A DNA stretch of 63,817 nt from Clostridium homopropionicum DSM 5847 (GTDB lineage Bacteria > Bacillota > Clostridia > Clostridiales > Clostridiaceae): assembly GCF_001263795.1 (NCBI RefSeq), contig NZ_LHUR01000047.1:1-63817 (forward strand), read 5' to 3'. Each line of letters begins with the position of its first letter. Position 1 is the stretch's first letter. Positions 9,272 to 18,262 of this stretch are shown here, piece by piece. A program made the position numbers and the translations under genes. A model generated the notes under the pieces. That model saw only the letters and a program-made list of their open reading frames with translations, searched no databases and was not told the origin of the DNA.

Positions 9272-9524
9272 CTTTGATTCTAACTTCTATTTCAAAACCA
9301 AGTAACTTAATCTTAATTTTTAAGGAATGTATAAAAAGGTTATGTTTTAAAACAAGTTTAATAACATAAACAATTAATGCATGCTTAATAAAAGTATCCA
9401 ACATATCCAATACCACCCCCTTAGCTACAGTGAATAATTCACCAATAGCCCAGGAGGATAAAACGTTCAAAACCTCCACAGCCATCCTTCTGTGGTCAGT
9501 ATATTTACCAGGATATTGTACCAT
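9243..9524 (-). CDS. Doubtful small hypothetical protein
   Basis: A 93-residue reading frame with a hydrophobic, possibly membrane-associated centre (LFTVAKGVVLDMLDTFIKHALIVYVIKLVL) and a charged tail. No convincing ribosome binding site precedes the ATG at 9524. An internal ATG after AGAAGG is too close to it. The stop lies inside a terminator hairpin. It does not overlap another gene, and I do not recognise it. It could be a real small protein or chance. Confidence 0.3.
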   Translation of the reverse strand: MVQYPGKYTDHRRMAVEVLNVLSSWAIGELFTVAKGVVLDMLDTFIKHALIVYVIKLVLKHNLFIHSLKIKIKLLGFEIEVRIKEKSAPSSQD

Positions 9525-9620
9525 AATTATGCATTAGTATATAGTGGGGTTTACTGGAAAAAACGTAATGAGTAAGTATATCAGATGGGCTGGTAAAGAA
9601 TGCATTAGGTAACTTTAAGG

Positions 9621-9863
9621 AGATTTAATGAGCTTCAAAGGCTGTGCGGAGATATTTCTCAGACAATACTCACAAAGCAGTTAAGAGAACTTGAAGATAG
9701 TGGGCTTGTGCATAGAGAGATTTACAAAGAAGTGCCTCCAAAAGTTGAATATTCGTTAACGGAAATAGGAAAAACTTTTATTCCTATATTAAATACTATG
9801 GGACGTTGGGGAAAGGATTATATGATCTTAAGTAAAAACTCCATTGAAAAAATAGATGAATAA
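9621..9863 (+). pseudogene. HxlR-family regulator remnant
   Basis: From 9624 the frame reads [20 protein letters not shown], then [13 protein letters not shown] and [20 protein letters not shown]. This is the conserved second half of HxlR winged-helix regulators, ending at TAA 9861-9863. The first part (the CP...IGGKW helix and recognition helix start) is missing; upstream the frame has a stop at about 9606. No start codon allows a useful product. It is an N-terminally lost relic beside another truncated gene. Confidence 0.8.
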
Positions 9864-9874
9864 TGATTAAGTAC

Positions 9875-9914
9875 AATAATCAGCTATGCAATTTTCAGCA
9901 TAGCTGATTATTTA
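9875..9914 (+). terminator. Strong hairpin after HxlR relic
   Basis: Perfect 15-bp stem AATAATCAGCTATGC (9875-9889) with GCATAGCTGATTATT (9898-9912) and an 8-base loop, ending in TTATTTAT. It probably once ended the HxlR gene. Confidence 0.7.
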
Positions 9915-9930
9915 TCTGCGAACCACTAGC

Positions 9931-9961
9931 AAAAAGTAAGAAAGAGTAAGAAATAAGTAAG
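9931..9961 (+). repeat. Short 10-bp tandem repeat at a gene truncation point
   Basis: Three 10-base units (AAAAAGTAAG, AAAGAGTAAG, AAATAAGTAA) end exactly where recognisable hydrolase coding sequence begins. They may mark the deletion junction. Confidence 0.5.
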
Positions 9962-11105
9962 CTTAAACGATCCTGTTGAGAAATATCTTACTCGTTGGCA
10001 TTTACCAGATTCTAAGTTCAATAAAGATAAGGTAACTATTAAAAGTCTATTAAGTCATACTGGAGGCTTATCAGTTCATGGATATTTAGGAATAGATCCT
10101 GATAAAAAGGTACCTTCAATAGAAGAATCTTTGTCAGGAATTGGATTGATTAATCAGCCCTTGAAAATTATTAATGAGCCAGGAAGCCAGGTAATCTATT
10201 CTGGGGGAGGATATACCTTGCTGCAATTAATTATAGAAGAAGTAACAGGCATCACTTTTAGCAAGTACATGGATAAGGAAGTATTAAAACCTTTAGGAAT
10301 GGAAAACAGTTCATATAGTGACGATTACAACAAAAGCAATATGTCAAAGGCTTATGGATATTTTGGGCAAGAAGTTCCAAATTATAATTTTACAGAGAAG
10401 GCTGCAGCAGGATTAAAAACTACAGTTTCTGATTTTTCTAAATTTGTTTTAGCAAATATGGATGGATATAATGATCAAGTTAGAGGCGGCAATGTTTTAA
10501 CGAATAAAAGTGTAGATTTAATGCATATTCCAGTAAAATCTGATTCAGGGCTTGGTATTTTTTCAAAAGAGTTATCTGATGGCAGCACATTTTTATATCA
10601 TGGTGGAGATAATCGAGGATGGCATTCCTTATATGGATTCATCCCAGAGAAAAGAGAAGGAATAGTTTTATTTACAAATAGCGATAATGGAATAGACTTA
10701 AGACAAGATATATATAATTTTTGGCTGGAATATGAAACTGGAGTAATGCCACAACAATATTACGCAATGGAAAAGTCAAGAAATTTAAACGCGAAGATAG
10801 TTATTACTTTTACAGTTCTTTTAGCAGTATACATTTTATTTTTTATAGTTAAATTAAAGCACGGGAAAAAACTTTTTGTTACAAGAAAAGGCAATATATC
10901 TCTAGTAAAATTCCTTATAAGAATATTAATTCCTATGATTTTAGCAGGTGTTATATACTTTATCTCTTATAAAATGGATATATTGCCACTTCAAGGTGGT
11001 TTAAAAAATGCTGTAATCATAATCTTTGCATGGCTGCTGGTTTTCTTCGTTACTGGATTTTTTACCAAAAGTAAGAAGAAAGCTAAAGAGGGAATTATTG
11101 CTTAG
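9957..11105 (+). pseudogene. Beta-lactamase-like serine hydrolase, 5'-truncated
   Basis: The frame becomes family-like at LNDPVEKYLTRW (9963 on) and runs through LLSHTGG, YSGGGYTLLQ (the Tyr-x-Asn-equivalent region), a YHGGDNRGW motif and three C-terminal membrane helices. This is the layout of membrane-anchored class C beta-lactamase/penicillin-binding-protein-like hydrolases. The first ~90 residues, including the SxxK catalytic serine, are absent. TAA at 9954-9956 closes the frame. A TTG at 10131 could start a 324-residue fragment, but that fragment would lack the nucleophile. Not functional as a hydrolase. Confidence 0.82.
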
Positions 11106-11192
11106 GTTATGCTTATGTTATAATAATAGTAATTTTGTAGTTTATGGTAGAAATGTTAAGATAAAGGTAACTGCTTCAAACAGGAGGCTTAT

Positions 11193-11896
11193 ATGAAGAA
11201 TAATATATTAATTATTGATGATGATGTTGAACTATGCAGATTACTTAACAGATGCATGGAGAATGAAGGGTATGAGGTTAGTGTTGCTCATAATGGAGTA
11301 GAAGGCTTAGAGTCCTTGAGTCACAATGAATTTCATTTGGTTATTTTAGACATTATGATGCCAGAAATGGATGGGATTTCTGTGTTAACCCATATCAGAA
11401 AAACAAAAAACATACCAATTCTCATGCTCTCTGCAAAAGGTGATGAAATGGATAAGGTTGTTGGACTTAGATTAGGTGCTGATGATTATATTACAAAACC
11501 CTTTAGTCTATCTGAATTAACAGCAAGAGTTCATTCCTTAATCCGCAGATATATGGTATTGGGAGCCTCGCCAAGAGATCCCGATTCCGTCGTTTTTGGA
11601 GATCTTGCCATTTATCCAGTATATATGAGAGTAGCTTATAAGGGTGAAGATATAGTACTTACAGGAAAGGAATACGACTTGTTGTATTTTCTTGCAACAA
11701 ATCCTGGACAAGTTTTTACAAAAAAGCAGATTTATAGAAACGTATGGCAAGATGAGTATTCTTACGACGATAATAATATTATGGTACATATAAGAAGACT
11801 TAGAAAAAAATAGAGCCAGACCCTGATAAGCCTATATTTATTTTAACTGTTTGGGGCATGGGGTATAAATTTAATGGAGATATAAAAAATGACTAA
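11193..11896 (+). pseudogene. OmpR-type response regulator, frameshifted at A7
   Basis: The receiver (about 1-118) has phospho-acceptor Asp in VILDIMMPEMDG. The OmpR winged helix (about 130-231) reaches the recognition region MVHIRRLRKK, then meets TAG at 11811-11813. In the -1 frame the domain continues normally (IEPDPDKPIFILTVWGMGYK) to TAA 11894-11896, overlapping the kinase start by 8 bases. The shift falls in a run of seven A (AGA AAA AAA TAG). A one-base loss is the simple reading; ribosomal -1 slippage or polymerase slippage on A7 could restore the ~234-residue protein. It pairs with the kinase downstream. Confidence 0.75.
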
Positions 11897-12812
11897 AGTA
11901 GAAATTGGGTTTGCAGTCATAGTTGTAGTATGTTTAATACTTCTTGTTTATCAGAATCATAAATATAAATTTCAAATTAGGAAGACTACCGAAATATTAG
12001 AAGAAATATTGAAGGGAAATGAAAATCTAAAGATCCATATTGGATACAATGATCCTATTGCACCTTTAGTGTTTAAAATTAATCAGTTAGCAGCTTCTTA
12101 TCAGGAAATAAAAATAAAAACATATAGGAAAGAGCAATCAAGAAAACAGATGTTTTCTAATTTATCTCATGATGTGCGTACACCGCTAACATCTGTATTA
12201 GGGTATCTTGATGCCTTATGTGATTTAAGAGTTGATGAAAAAGACATGGATGATTATTTACAAACTGCTAAAATAAAAGCCTATGAACTTAAAGAATACA
12301 TTGATGAACTGTTTACAATGACCAAAATAGATGCAGAGGAGATGCAGCTTAATTTTGAATCAGTGGATTTGTTTGAATTGCTGCGTAGTGAATTAATCGG
12401 ATGGATTCCAGAGTTGCAAAATAAAAACATAACACTTGAAGTTCAAATCCCAGATGAGGAGTGTTTTATAATAGCTGATCAACACGCATTAACTAGAGTT
12501 TTTAGAAACATGCTTCAAAACGCTGTACGCTATGGGGGAAGAGGAAACTTCATTGGGGTACATGCATGGAAGTACGAAAATGATGTATGTTTTCAGGTGT
12601 GGGATAAAGGACCTGGGCTGTCGAAGGAAGAAGTATCCAAAGTTTTTGACAGGCTTTATAAATCCGACTCTTCTAGAAGGACAAAAGGGCATGGGCTAGG
12701 ACTTGCAATAGCTAAGGAATTAGTTCAGAAGATGAAGGGTAAAATTTATATGAAGAGTATTCCCAATACTAAAACCTTTGTTCAGGTATCTATTCCAATA
12801 CTCTTAGGATGA
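11889..12812 (+). CDS. Sensor histidine kinase of two-component system
   Basis: Membrane kinase of 307 residues that would phosphorylate the preceding OmpR-type regulator. It has one N-terminal transmembrane helix (about 4-24) with almost no extracellular part. A linker leads to HisKA with FSNLSHDVRTPLTSVLGY and a HATPase with NMLQNAVRYG, DKGPGL and KGHGLGLAI. The short sensor is typical of kinases that listen to a neighbouring bacitracin/lantibiotic-type ABC transporter, and the relic of such a transporter follows directly. The coding sequence looks intact, but its regulator and transporter are damaged, so the system may be inactive. Confidence 0.85.
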   Translation: MTKVEIGFAVIVVVCLILLVYQNHKYKFQIRKTTEILEEILKGNENLKIHIGYNDPIAPLVFKINQLAASYQEIKIKTYRKEQSRKQMFSNLSHDVRTPLTSVLGYLDALCDLRVDEKDMDDYLQTAKIKAYELKEYIDELFTMTKIDAEEMQLNFESVDLFELLRSELIGWIPELQNKNITLEVQIPDEECFIIADQHALTRVFRNMLQNAVRYGGRGNFIGVHAWKYENDVCFQVWDKGPGLSKEEVSKVFDRLYKSDSSRRTKGHGLGLAIAKELVQKMKGKIYMKSIPNTKTFVQVSIPILLG

Positions 12813-13585
12813 TAATGGGATTAATTAAGCATTCTTCAGGTTATGTCAAAATCTTTGATAAAAGCATAGATAAAAGTCCTAAAAAAATTTATTCTCGAGT
12901 TGGATCAATTATTGGAGTACCAGGATTTTATGAAAATTTAACGGGCCGGGAGAATTTAGAAATAATGGCACGGTTAAGAGGAATCCACCGAGCAGATGCT
13001 GTTCAGTATGCTATCGCAAGATTAGGAATACAAGAGTCAGCTAATAAAATAGCGGCGCAATATTCAATTGAAATGAAGCAAAGATTAGGGATAGCTATGT
13101 CAATTATGCATGAACCTGAATTGCTTATTTTGGATGAGCCAACTAATGGACTTGATCCTAAGGGTGTTCAGGAAATTCGAGATTTGCTTATAAGCTTACG
13201 GGATGAGAAAGGTGTTACTATTATTATTTCCAGCCATAAGCTAAATGAGATTGAATTATTCACAGTAGTTTTAATAAGATCCTTTAAACAATTTTTCTTA
13301 GGAGGCAGCCTTCTTTTTCTGATCGCATCTCCAGCTGTGTTTATTGCTATAAAATTTAAAAGTTATGTGCACAGTATTGTATTTTCTGCTGTTATTACTA
13401 TGATAAATATTCTAGTAATTAATTCAAAATATATGGCCTTATATCCTTGGTCAGCAGTACTAGTTATATGAAATAATATGACTACCATAAAATATTCTAT
13501 TGGGTACTCTTACATTTCCTTTTTTACTATATCAATTTTGGGATTTATTGCAGCAATAATTTATTTTTTTAAAGAAGAGATTTAA
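12809..13585 (+). pseudogene. BcrA-like ABC ATPase fused by deletion to permease relic
   Basis: The frame starts as MIMGLIKHSSGYV, a BcrA/LanF-type ATPase just after Walker A, which is missing. It keeps VPGFYENLTGRENL, the Walker B LLILDEPTNGLDP and SSHKLNEIE. It then switches without a stop to the C-terminal part of a membrane permease (FKQFFLGGSLLFLIASPAV). An in-frame TGA (13469-13471) is followed by more permease helix (SFFTISILGFIAAIIYFF) to TAA 13583-13585. At least two deletions and one nonsense change are needed to explain this. The original was probably a peptide-antibiotic resistance exporter sensed by the kinase upstream. Confidence 0.82.
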
Positions 13586-13617
13586 GGGGATTATGCATTA
13601 TTAAATAAGTTTGTTTA

Positions 13618-14481
13618 CTATCTATTAAACTTATAATATTGCTTTGGTGACAACTTAAATTCCTTTTTAAATGCTCTTACAAAGGTAGAATAATCTCCAA
13701 AACCGCATAGGGAGCAAACCTCTCCAGCCTGCAGGCCATTCTTTATTAAGTCTGAGGCTCTTATTATTCTCTTTTTTTGTATATATCCATATAGGGTATA
13801 GCCCGTTTCTTTTTTAAATAAGTGCATGAGATAATACTTATTTAGATAAAACTTTTCAGAAATAATATCTATAGATAAATCCTTATCTAGATTTGAATTT
13901 ATGAAGCTTAATATATCTTCTACTCTAGGATCATATTTAATATCATCAATGTTTTCATTAAGCTTCATTCCAAGAAATAATCTATTTATCTTTACTATAA
14001 GCTGAAGAAATAGTGCATTTTTTAATATATGGCTGCCGAAAGCTTTGTCATTAATTGCAGCTTCAAGATCTGCAAGATTTTGCTTTATTGAATTTATATC
14101 CTTTATACTTAATCTAATGAGATTCAACTTTCTTTCAGCTGCTAATTCAAAGCAGCTCAAAAGGTTACAATTATTTTTATTATGTTCTTCTAAAAATAGT
14201 GGATTTAACCAGAGAATCATTCTTTCGTAGGAAGTGGCTGGACTTATTATTGGCATGTGGAGATCATTTCTGCCAACTAATAATATATCCCAAGGCTTTA
14301 GTTTATAAGACTTTCCTTCAATTATATAGGTGACGTCGCCTGATATAAAAATAATTATTTTGTTAAAGTCGTGGTAATGAAATTCAAATTCATTTTTCTT
14401 CTGATCTTTTAGATTAAAAAAATGGAAATCTTCATTAAGATAACCTCTTTTTACTTTTTCTTTAGAAGCATTATCATCCAT
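13618..14481 (-). CDS. AraC-family transcriptional regulator
   Basis: 287 residues. The N-terminal cupin sensor contains FHYHDFNKIIIFISGDVTY and a GRNDLHMP segment. The C-terminal double helix-turn-helix has FYLNKYYLMHLFKKETGYT and VCSLCGFGDYSTFVRAFKKEF. GGAGGTG is 6 bases before the ATG at 14481; an upstream in-frame ATG at 14508 has no such site. It is transcribed divergently from the dicarboxylate/amino-acid symporter, 128 bp away, and is a likely regulator of it. The ligand is unknown. Confidence 0.88.
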   Translation of the reverse strand: MDDNASKEKVKRGYLNEDFHFFNLKDQKKNEFEFHYHDFNKIIIFISGDVTYIIEGKSYKLKPWDILLVGRNDLHMPIISPATSYERMILWLNPLFLEEHNKNNCNLLSCFELAAERKLNLIRLSIKDINSIKQNLADLEAAINDKAFGSHILKNALFLQLIVKINRLFLGMKLNENIDDIKYDPRVEDILSFINSNLDKDLSIDIISEKFYLNKYYLMHLFKKETGYTLYGYIQKKRIIRASDLIKNGLQAGEVCSLCGFGDYSTFVRAFKKEFKLSPKQYYKFNR

Positions 14482-14609
14482 ACTATTCACCTCCACCAAC
14501 ATAACCAATTATAGCATTATATGCAATAAATTGAACAGTAAATACAATAAAAATTGCAAATAGAGCACATATAATAGTTAATATGAAGGAAGTAAGGAGA
14601 TGAATATGT

Positions 14610-15854
14610 ATGGGGAATTTATTAAAGAATTATAAAATGTCATTAGTACTGCTTGTTTCAATATTAATAGGCGGAATAATCGGAGTTATTTTAGGACCAA
14701 AGGCAACAGTGTTGGAACCATTTGGGCAAATATTTCTAAATTTGATGTTTACCATAATAGTACCTTTAGTTTTCTTTAGTGTGACATCATCTATAGCTAA
14801 TATGAGTGGGATGCATAGATTAGGTAAAATAATAATTAATATTGCAATAGTTTTTATAATTACTGCCTTAATATCTAGCATATTGGCTATTATAGGAGCT
14901 CTCCTATTTAATCCTACAAAAGGTTTAGATGCTGAAGCTATTAAAACTATCTTATCTCAATCCGGCATAGAAGTTAGTAAGGATGCTGAAAAATTATCTT
15001 TATCAAAGCAATTAGTAAAGACAATTACAGTAGGAGACTTTTTAGACCTATTTTCAAAAAGTAATATGCTTCAATTAATCATCTTTTCTGTTTTATTTGG
15101 TTTATCCACAGCTTTGGCTGGTGAAAAAGGAACAGTTATAAAAAACTTTTTAAACTCAGCCTCAGCTGTAATGATGAAAATCATAAAAATTATTATGTAC
15201 TATGCTCCAATTGGACTTGGATGTTATTTTGCTTCTATTGTAGGGCAATTAGGAACACAGATATTACAAGGGTATCTGAAGGCATTCCTGCTATATTTAG
15301 GGTTATCTGTAATAAGTTATTTTATATTGTTTAGTGTATATTCATATATAGCAGCAGGTAAGATAGGATTTAAAGCATTTTGGAGAAATGCTATTCCTCC
15401 AACAGTAATAGCATTAGCTACCTGCTCAAGTGCTGCATCAATTCCAGTTAATCTTGAAGCTGCTAAAAAAATAGGTGTCTCAAAGGATATTGCAGAAACT
15501 GTTATACCACTTGGAGTTAATACCCATAAGGACGGGTCAGTTATTGGAGGGGTATTAAAAATTGTATTTCTATTTGGATTATTCGGTAAAGACATTAACA
15601 ATATTCCAACATTGTTGTCAATATTAGCAGTGGGCTTTCTGGTAGGAGCAGTCATGGGAGCAATACCAGGGGGCGGAATGATTGGAGAGATGCTTATAAT
15701 AAGTGTTTATGGATTTTCACCTGAAGCCCTTCCTGTAATAGCTGTTATCAGCACAATTATAGATGCACCAGCTACAGTGCTAAATTCAACTGGAAACACC
15801 GTATGTTCAATGTTAGTTTCGAGATTTGTTGACGGACGAAATTGGTTAAAGTAG
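14610..15854 (+). CDS. DAACS-family sodium/dicarboxylate or amino-acid symporter
   Basis: Integral membrane carrier of 414 residues. The family (GltP, DctA, SstT) imports glutamate, C4-dicarboxylates or serine/threonine with sodium or protons. The conserved re-entrant loop serine motif is present as ATCSSAASIPV. Hairpin two is GAIPGGGMIGEML, and the C-terminal DAPATVLNSTGNT carries the substrate-binding Asp and Asn. Substrate cannot be decided from sequence alone. It is a single-gene unit ended by a strong terminator. Confidence 0.9.
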   Translation: MGNLLKNYKMSLVLLVSILIGGIIGVILGPKATVLEPFGQIFLNLMFTIIVPLVFFSVTSSIANMSGMHRLGKIIINIAIVFIITALISSILAIIGALLFNPTKGLDAEAIKTILSQSGIEVSKDAEKLSLSKQLVKTITVGDFLDLFSKSNMLQLIIFSVLFGLSTALAGEKGTVIKNFLNSASAVMMKIIKIIMYYAPIGLGCYFASIVGQLGTQILQGYLKAFLLYLGLSVISYFILFSVYSYIAAGKIGFKAFWRNAIPPTVIALATCSSAASIPVNLEAAKKIGVSKDIAETVIPLGVNTHKDGSVIGGVLKIVFLFGLFGKDINNIPTLLSILAVGFLVGAVMGAIPGGGMIGEMLIISVYGFSPEALPVIAVISTIIDAPATVLNSTGNTVCSMLVSRFVDGRNWLK

Positions 15855-15857
15855 TTT

Positions 15858-15895
15858 AAATTCCCTCAGCCGAATAGCTTGAGGGAATTTATTTT
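15858..15895 (+). terminator. Terminator after symporter
   Basis: AAATTCCCTCA (15858-15868) pairs with TGAGGGAATTT (15880-15890), followed by ATTTT. Confidence 0.85.
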
Positions 15896-15932
15896 AAAAA
15901 AAATAACAATTTGTAAACTTGAATTATTTTTA

Positions 15933-15981
15933 TTGACTGTTAGCTGGCTAAATGATAGTATGATTTAAGTTAGGTGGCTAA
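15933..15981 (+). promoter_or_regulatory. marR operon promoter with two MarR-type operators
   Basis: TTGACT (15933-15938) and TAGTAT (15956-15961) are 17 bases apart. The spacer contains the perfect palindrome TTAGCTGGCTAA (15940-15951). A second near-copy, TTAGGTGGCTAA (15970-15981), starts exactly 30 bases later, across the likely start site and on the same helix face. Dyads in such positions before a marR gene strongly suggest autorepression of the marR-exporter operon. Confidence 0.8.
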
Positions 15982-16036
15982 ATAATATTTTTGAAATAGA
16001 AACTTTAAAACAAATGATGTGTAAAGGAGGTACATA

Positions 16037-16489
16037 ATGTATTGTTATCATTCAGACAGTTTATATCATATATTTGGCGAAATCATAAGACTTCATTATC
16101 ATCGCTCTCATAATTTGCTTGATAAGCTTGGAATATATCCAGGGCAGCCGCCAATGTTACTGTCATTATATCATAAAGATGGTCAAAGCCAGAAAGAACT
16201 TGCAGAAAAAATCAAAATTAAACCTGCAACTATTACAGTTATGTTAGGAAGAATGGAGAAATCAGAGCTTGTAACAAGAAGACAAGATGCAGAAGATCAA
16301 AGAATATCCAGAGTCTACATCACTGAAAAAGGTAAAAGAGTTTGTGAACAACTAAAACAGGTTTTTATTGCTTTAAATGGAGAATGTTTTAGTAACTTTT
16401 CAGATGATGAAAAAGAATCACTACGCAAATTACTGATGAAGATGAGAGATAATCTAGTGGAAGCAAGTGAGAATAAATTAGATATTTAA
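16037..16489 (+). CDS. MarR-family regulator of the exporter operon
   Basis: 150-residue winged-helix repressor. The DNA-binding core is QSQKELAEKIKIKPATITVML, then RMEKSELVTRRQDAEDQRIS with the Asp/Arg wing, flanked by dimerisation helices. AAAGGAGG precedes the ATG. It is the first gene before two ABC exporter subunits, 45 bp from the first. Two palindromes in its own promoter are the probable operators. Ligands of such regulators are often the drugs exported by the pump; none can be named here. Confidence 0.92.
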   Translation: MYCYHSDSLYHIFGEIIRLHYHRSHNLLDKLGIYPGQPPMLLSLYHKDGQSQKELAEKIKIKPATITVMLGRMEKSELVTRRQDAEDQRISRVYITEKGKRVCEQLKQVFIALNGECFSNFSDDEKESLRKLLMKMRDNLVEASENKLDI

Positions 16490-16534
16490 GACACTAAGTA
16501 CAGTAAGGATATTTTTGTTGGGGGATGATTATTA

Positions 16535-18262
16535 ATGATTAAGGTATATAAATTTTTGAAACCATATACTGCTATGGTTGTAGCAGTAATAATTTTTGTG
16601 ACTTTGCAAACTTTGGGAGATCTTTATCTTCCAACACTTATGTCAAACATAATAAATGAAGGAGTTATGCAAGGAGACACAAATAGAATTCTTCAAATTG
16701 GAGGGTTAATGCTTTTAGTAGCTGGAGGAGGAGTTATATGTTCGGTTATTGCTAGCTTATTATCTTCAAAGGCTTCTGCAGGCTTGGGAACAATCTTAAG
16801 AAGCAAGGTATTTAGAAGAGTTGAAAGCTATTCTTTATATGAATTTGATAAATTAGGTACTGCGACTCTTATTACAAGAACTACAAATGATATTAATCAA
16901 ATTCAAATGGTTACAGTTATGATAATGCGTTTAATGATTAGTGCGCCAATCATGGCTGTTGGTGGAGTTATAATGGCACTTAAGAAAGACAGGCCTCTTA
17001 CATTAGTGTTAGCAGTGGCAATACCTGTACTTGCAGGGGTTGTGGCATTTATAGCATCAAGAATGATACCGCTTTTCAGATTAGTGCAAGTAAAGATTGA
17101 TAAAATAAATCTTGTTTTACGTGAAAAGCTTACAGGTATAAGAGTTATTCGTGCATTTAATACTGTTGAACGTGAGAGAAAGCGTTTTGATGAGGCAAAT
17201 GTAGATCTTACAGATAACTACATTAAGGTTAATAAAATAATGGCTTTCATGATGCCTTCTATCATGCTTATTATGAATTTTACCTCACTTGCTATTCTTT
17301 GGTTTGGTGGTATACGTATAAGTGAAGGAAGTATGGATTTAGGTGCACTTGCTGCATTTACTCAATATGCTATGCAAATTATGATGTCAATGCTTATGCT
17401 AGCGATGATGTTTATTATGGTTCCTCGTGCACAGGCTGCAGCTGTAAGAATTAATGAAGTTCTTGATACAGTTCCTGAAATAATAGATGCAGAAGAAACA
17501 AAGGATTCTTTTATTGGAAAAGGCTATGTAGAATTTAAAGATGTAACTTTCAGCTATCCTGGAGCTGAAGAACCAGCTCTTAGAAATATTTCATTTTCAG
17601 CAAAACCTGGTGAAGTTACTGCCATTATTGGAAGTACAGGTGCTGGTAAATCTACACTGATAAATTTAATTCCAAGATTTTATGATATTGATAGTGGAAG
17701 CATTCTTGTAGATGGAATAGATGTGAGAGAAATTTCTCAAGAGAATCTAAGAAATAAAATAGGTTTTGTACCTCAAAAGGCAGTTTTATTTTCTGGAACA
17801 ATAACTGAAAATATTAGGTTTGGTAATAAAGATGCAACAGATGAAGAAATTATACATGCTGCTGAAGTTGCACAAGCAACAGAGTTTATAGAAACTATGG
17901 ACAAAGGCTTTGATCACGAAATTTCTCAAGGCGGTACTAATGTATCCGGTGGTCAAAAACAGCGTCTTTCTATAGCTCGTGCATTAGTTAGAAAACCTGA
18001 GATATACATTTTCGATGATAGCTTCTCAGCTCTTGACTTTAAAACAGATGCAAAACTAAGAGCTGCACTTAAAAAGGAAACCTTAGAATCAACTGTTTTA
18101 ATTGTTGCACAAAGAGTTGGTACTGTTATGGATGCGGATAGAATTATAGTTTTAGATGAAGGTTCTATTGTTGGAATTGGAACTCATAAAGAATTATTAG
18201 ACAAATGTGATGTATACCGTGAAATTGTATCCTCACAACTTTCAGAGGAGGAAATAGCATGA
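16535..18262 (+). CDS. Heterodimeric ABC exporter subunit with degenerate ATP site
   Basis: 575 residues: six transmembrane helices (about 1-310) then an ATPase domain. Walker A is GSTGAGKSTL, the signature is VSGGQKQRL and Walker B is IYIFDDSFSALD. The catalytic glutamate is replaced by Asp (DD), as in the TM287/BmrC-type half of heterodimeric multidrug exporters. It overlaps the next gene by ATGA, so the two subunits are translationally coupled. Known relatives export drugs or lipids; the substrate here is unknown. Confidence 0.92.
   Translation: MIKVYKFLKPYTAMVVAVIIFVTLQTLGDLYLPTLMSNIINEGVMQGDTNRILQIGGLMLLVAGGGVICSVIASLLSSKASAGLGTILRSKVFRRVESYSLYEFDKLGTATLITRTTNDINQIQMVTVMIMRLMISAPIMAVGGVIMALKKDRPLTLVLAVAIPVLAGVVAFIASRMIPLFRLVQVKIDKINLVLREKLTGIRVIRAFNTVERERKRFDEANVDLTDNYIKVNKIMAFMMPSIMLIMNFTSLAILWFGGIRISEGSMDLGALAAFTQYAMQIMMSMLMLAMMFIMVPRAQAAAVRINEVLDTVPEIIDAEETKDSFIGKGYVEFKDVTFSYPGAEEPALRNISFSAKPGEVTAIIGSTGAGKSTLINLIPRFYDIDSGSILVDGIDVREISQENLRNKIGFVPQKAVLFSGTITENIRFGNKDATDEEIIHAAEVAQATEFIETMDKGFDHEISQGGTNVSGGQKQRLSIARALVRKPEIYIFDDSFSALDFKTDAKLRAALKKETLESTVLIVAQRVGTVMDADRIIVLDEGSIVGIGTHKELLDKCDVYREIVSSQLSEEEIA

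Noticed and set aside
9931-9961. Possible start of a CRISPR or satellite array
   Set aside because: Only three 10-bp units, no spacers, and no cas genes in the window.
15317-15655. 112-residue minus-strand ORF inside the symporter
   Set aside because: Shadow of the DAACS symporter gene with no start signal.
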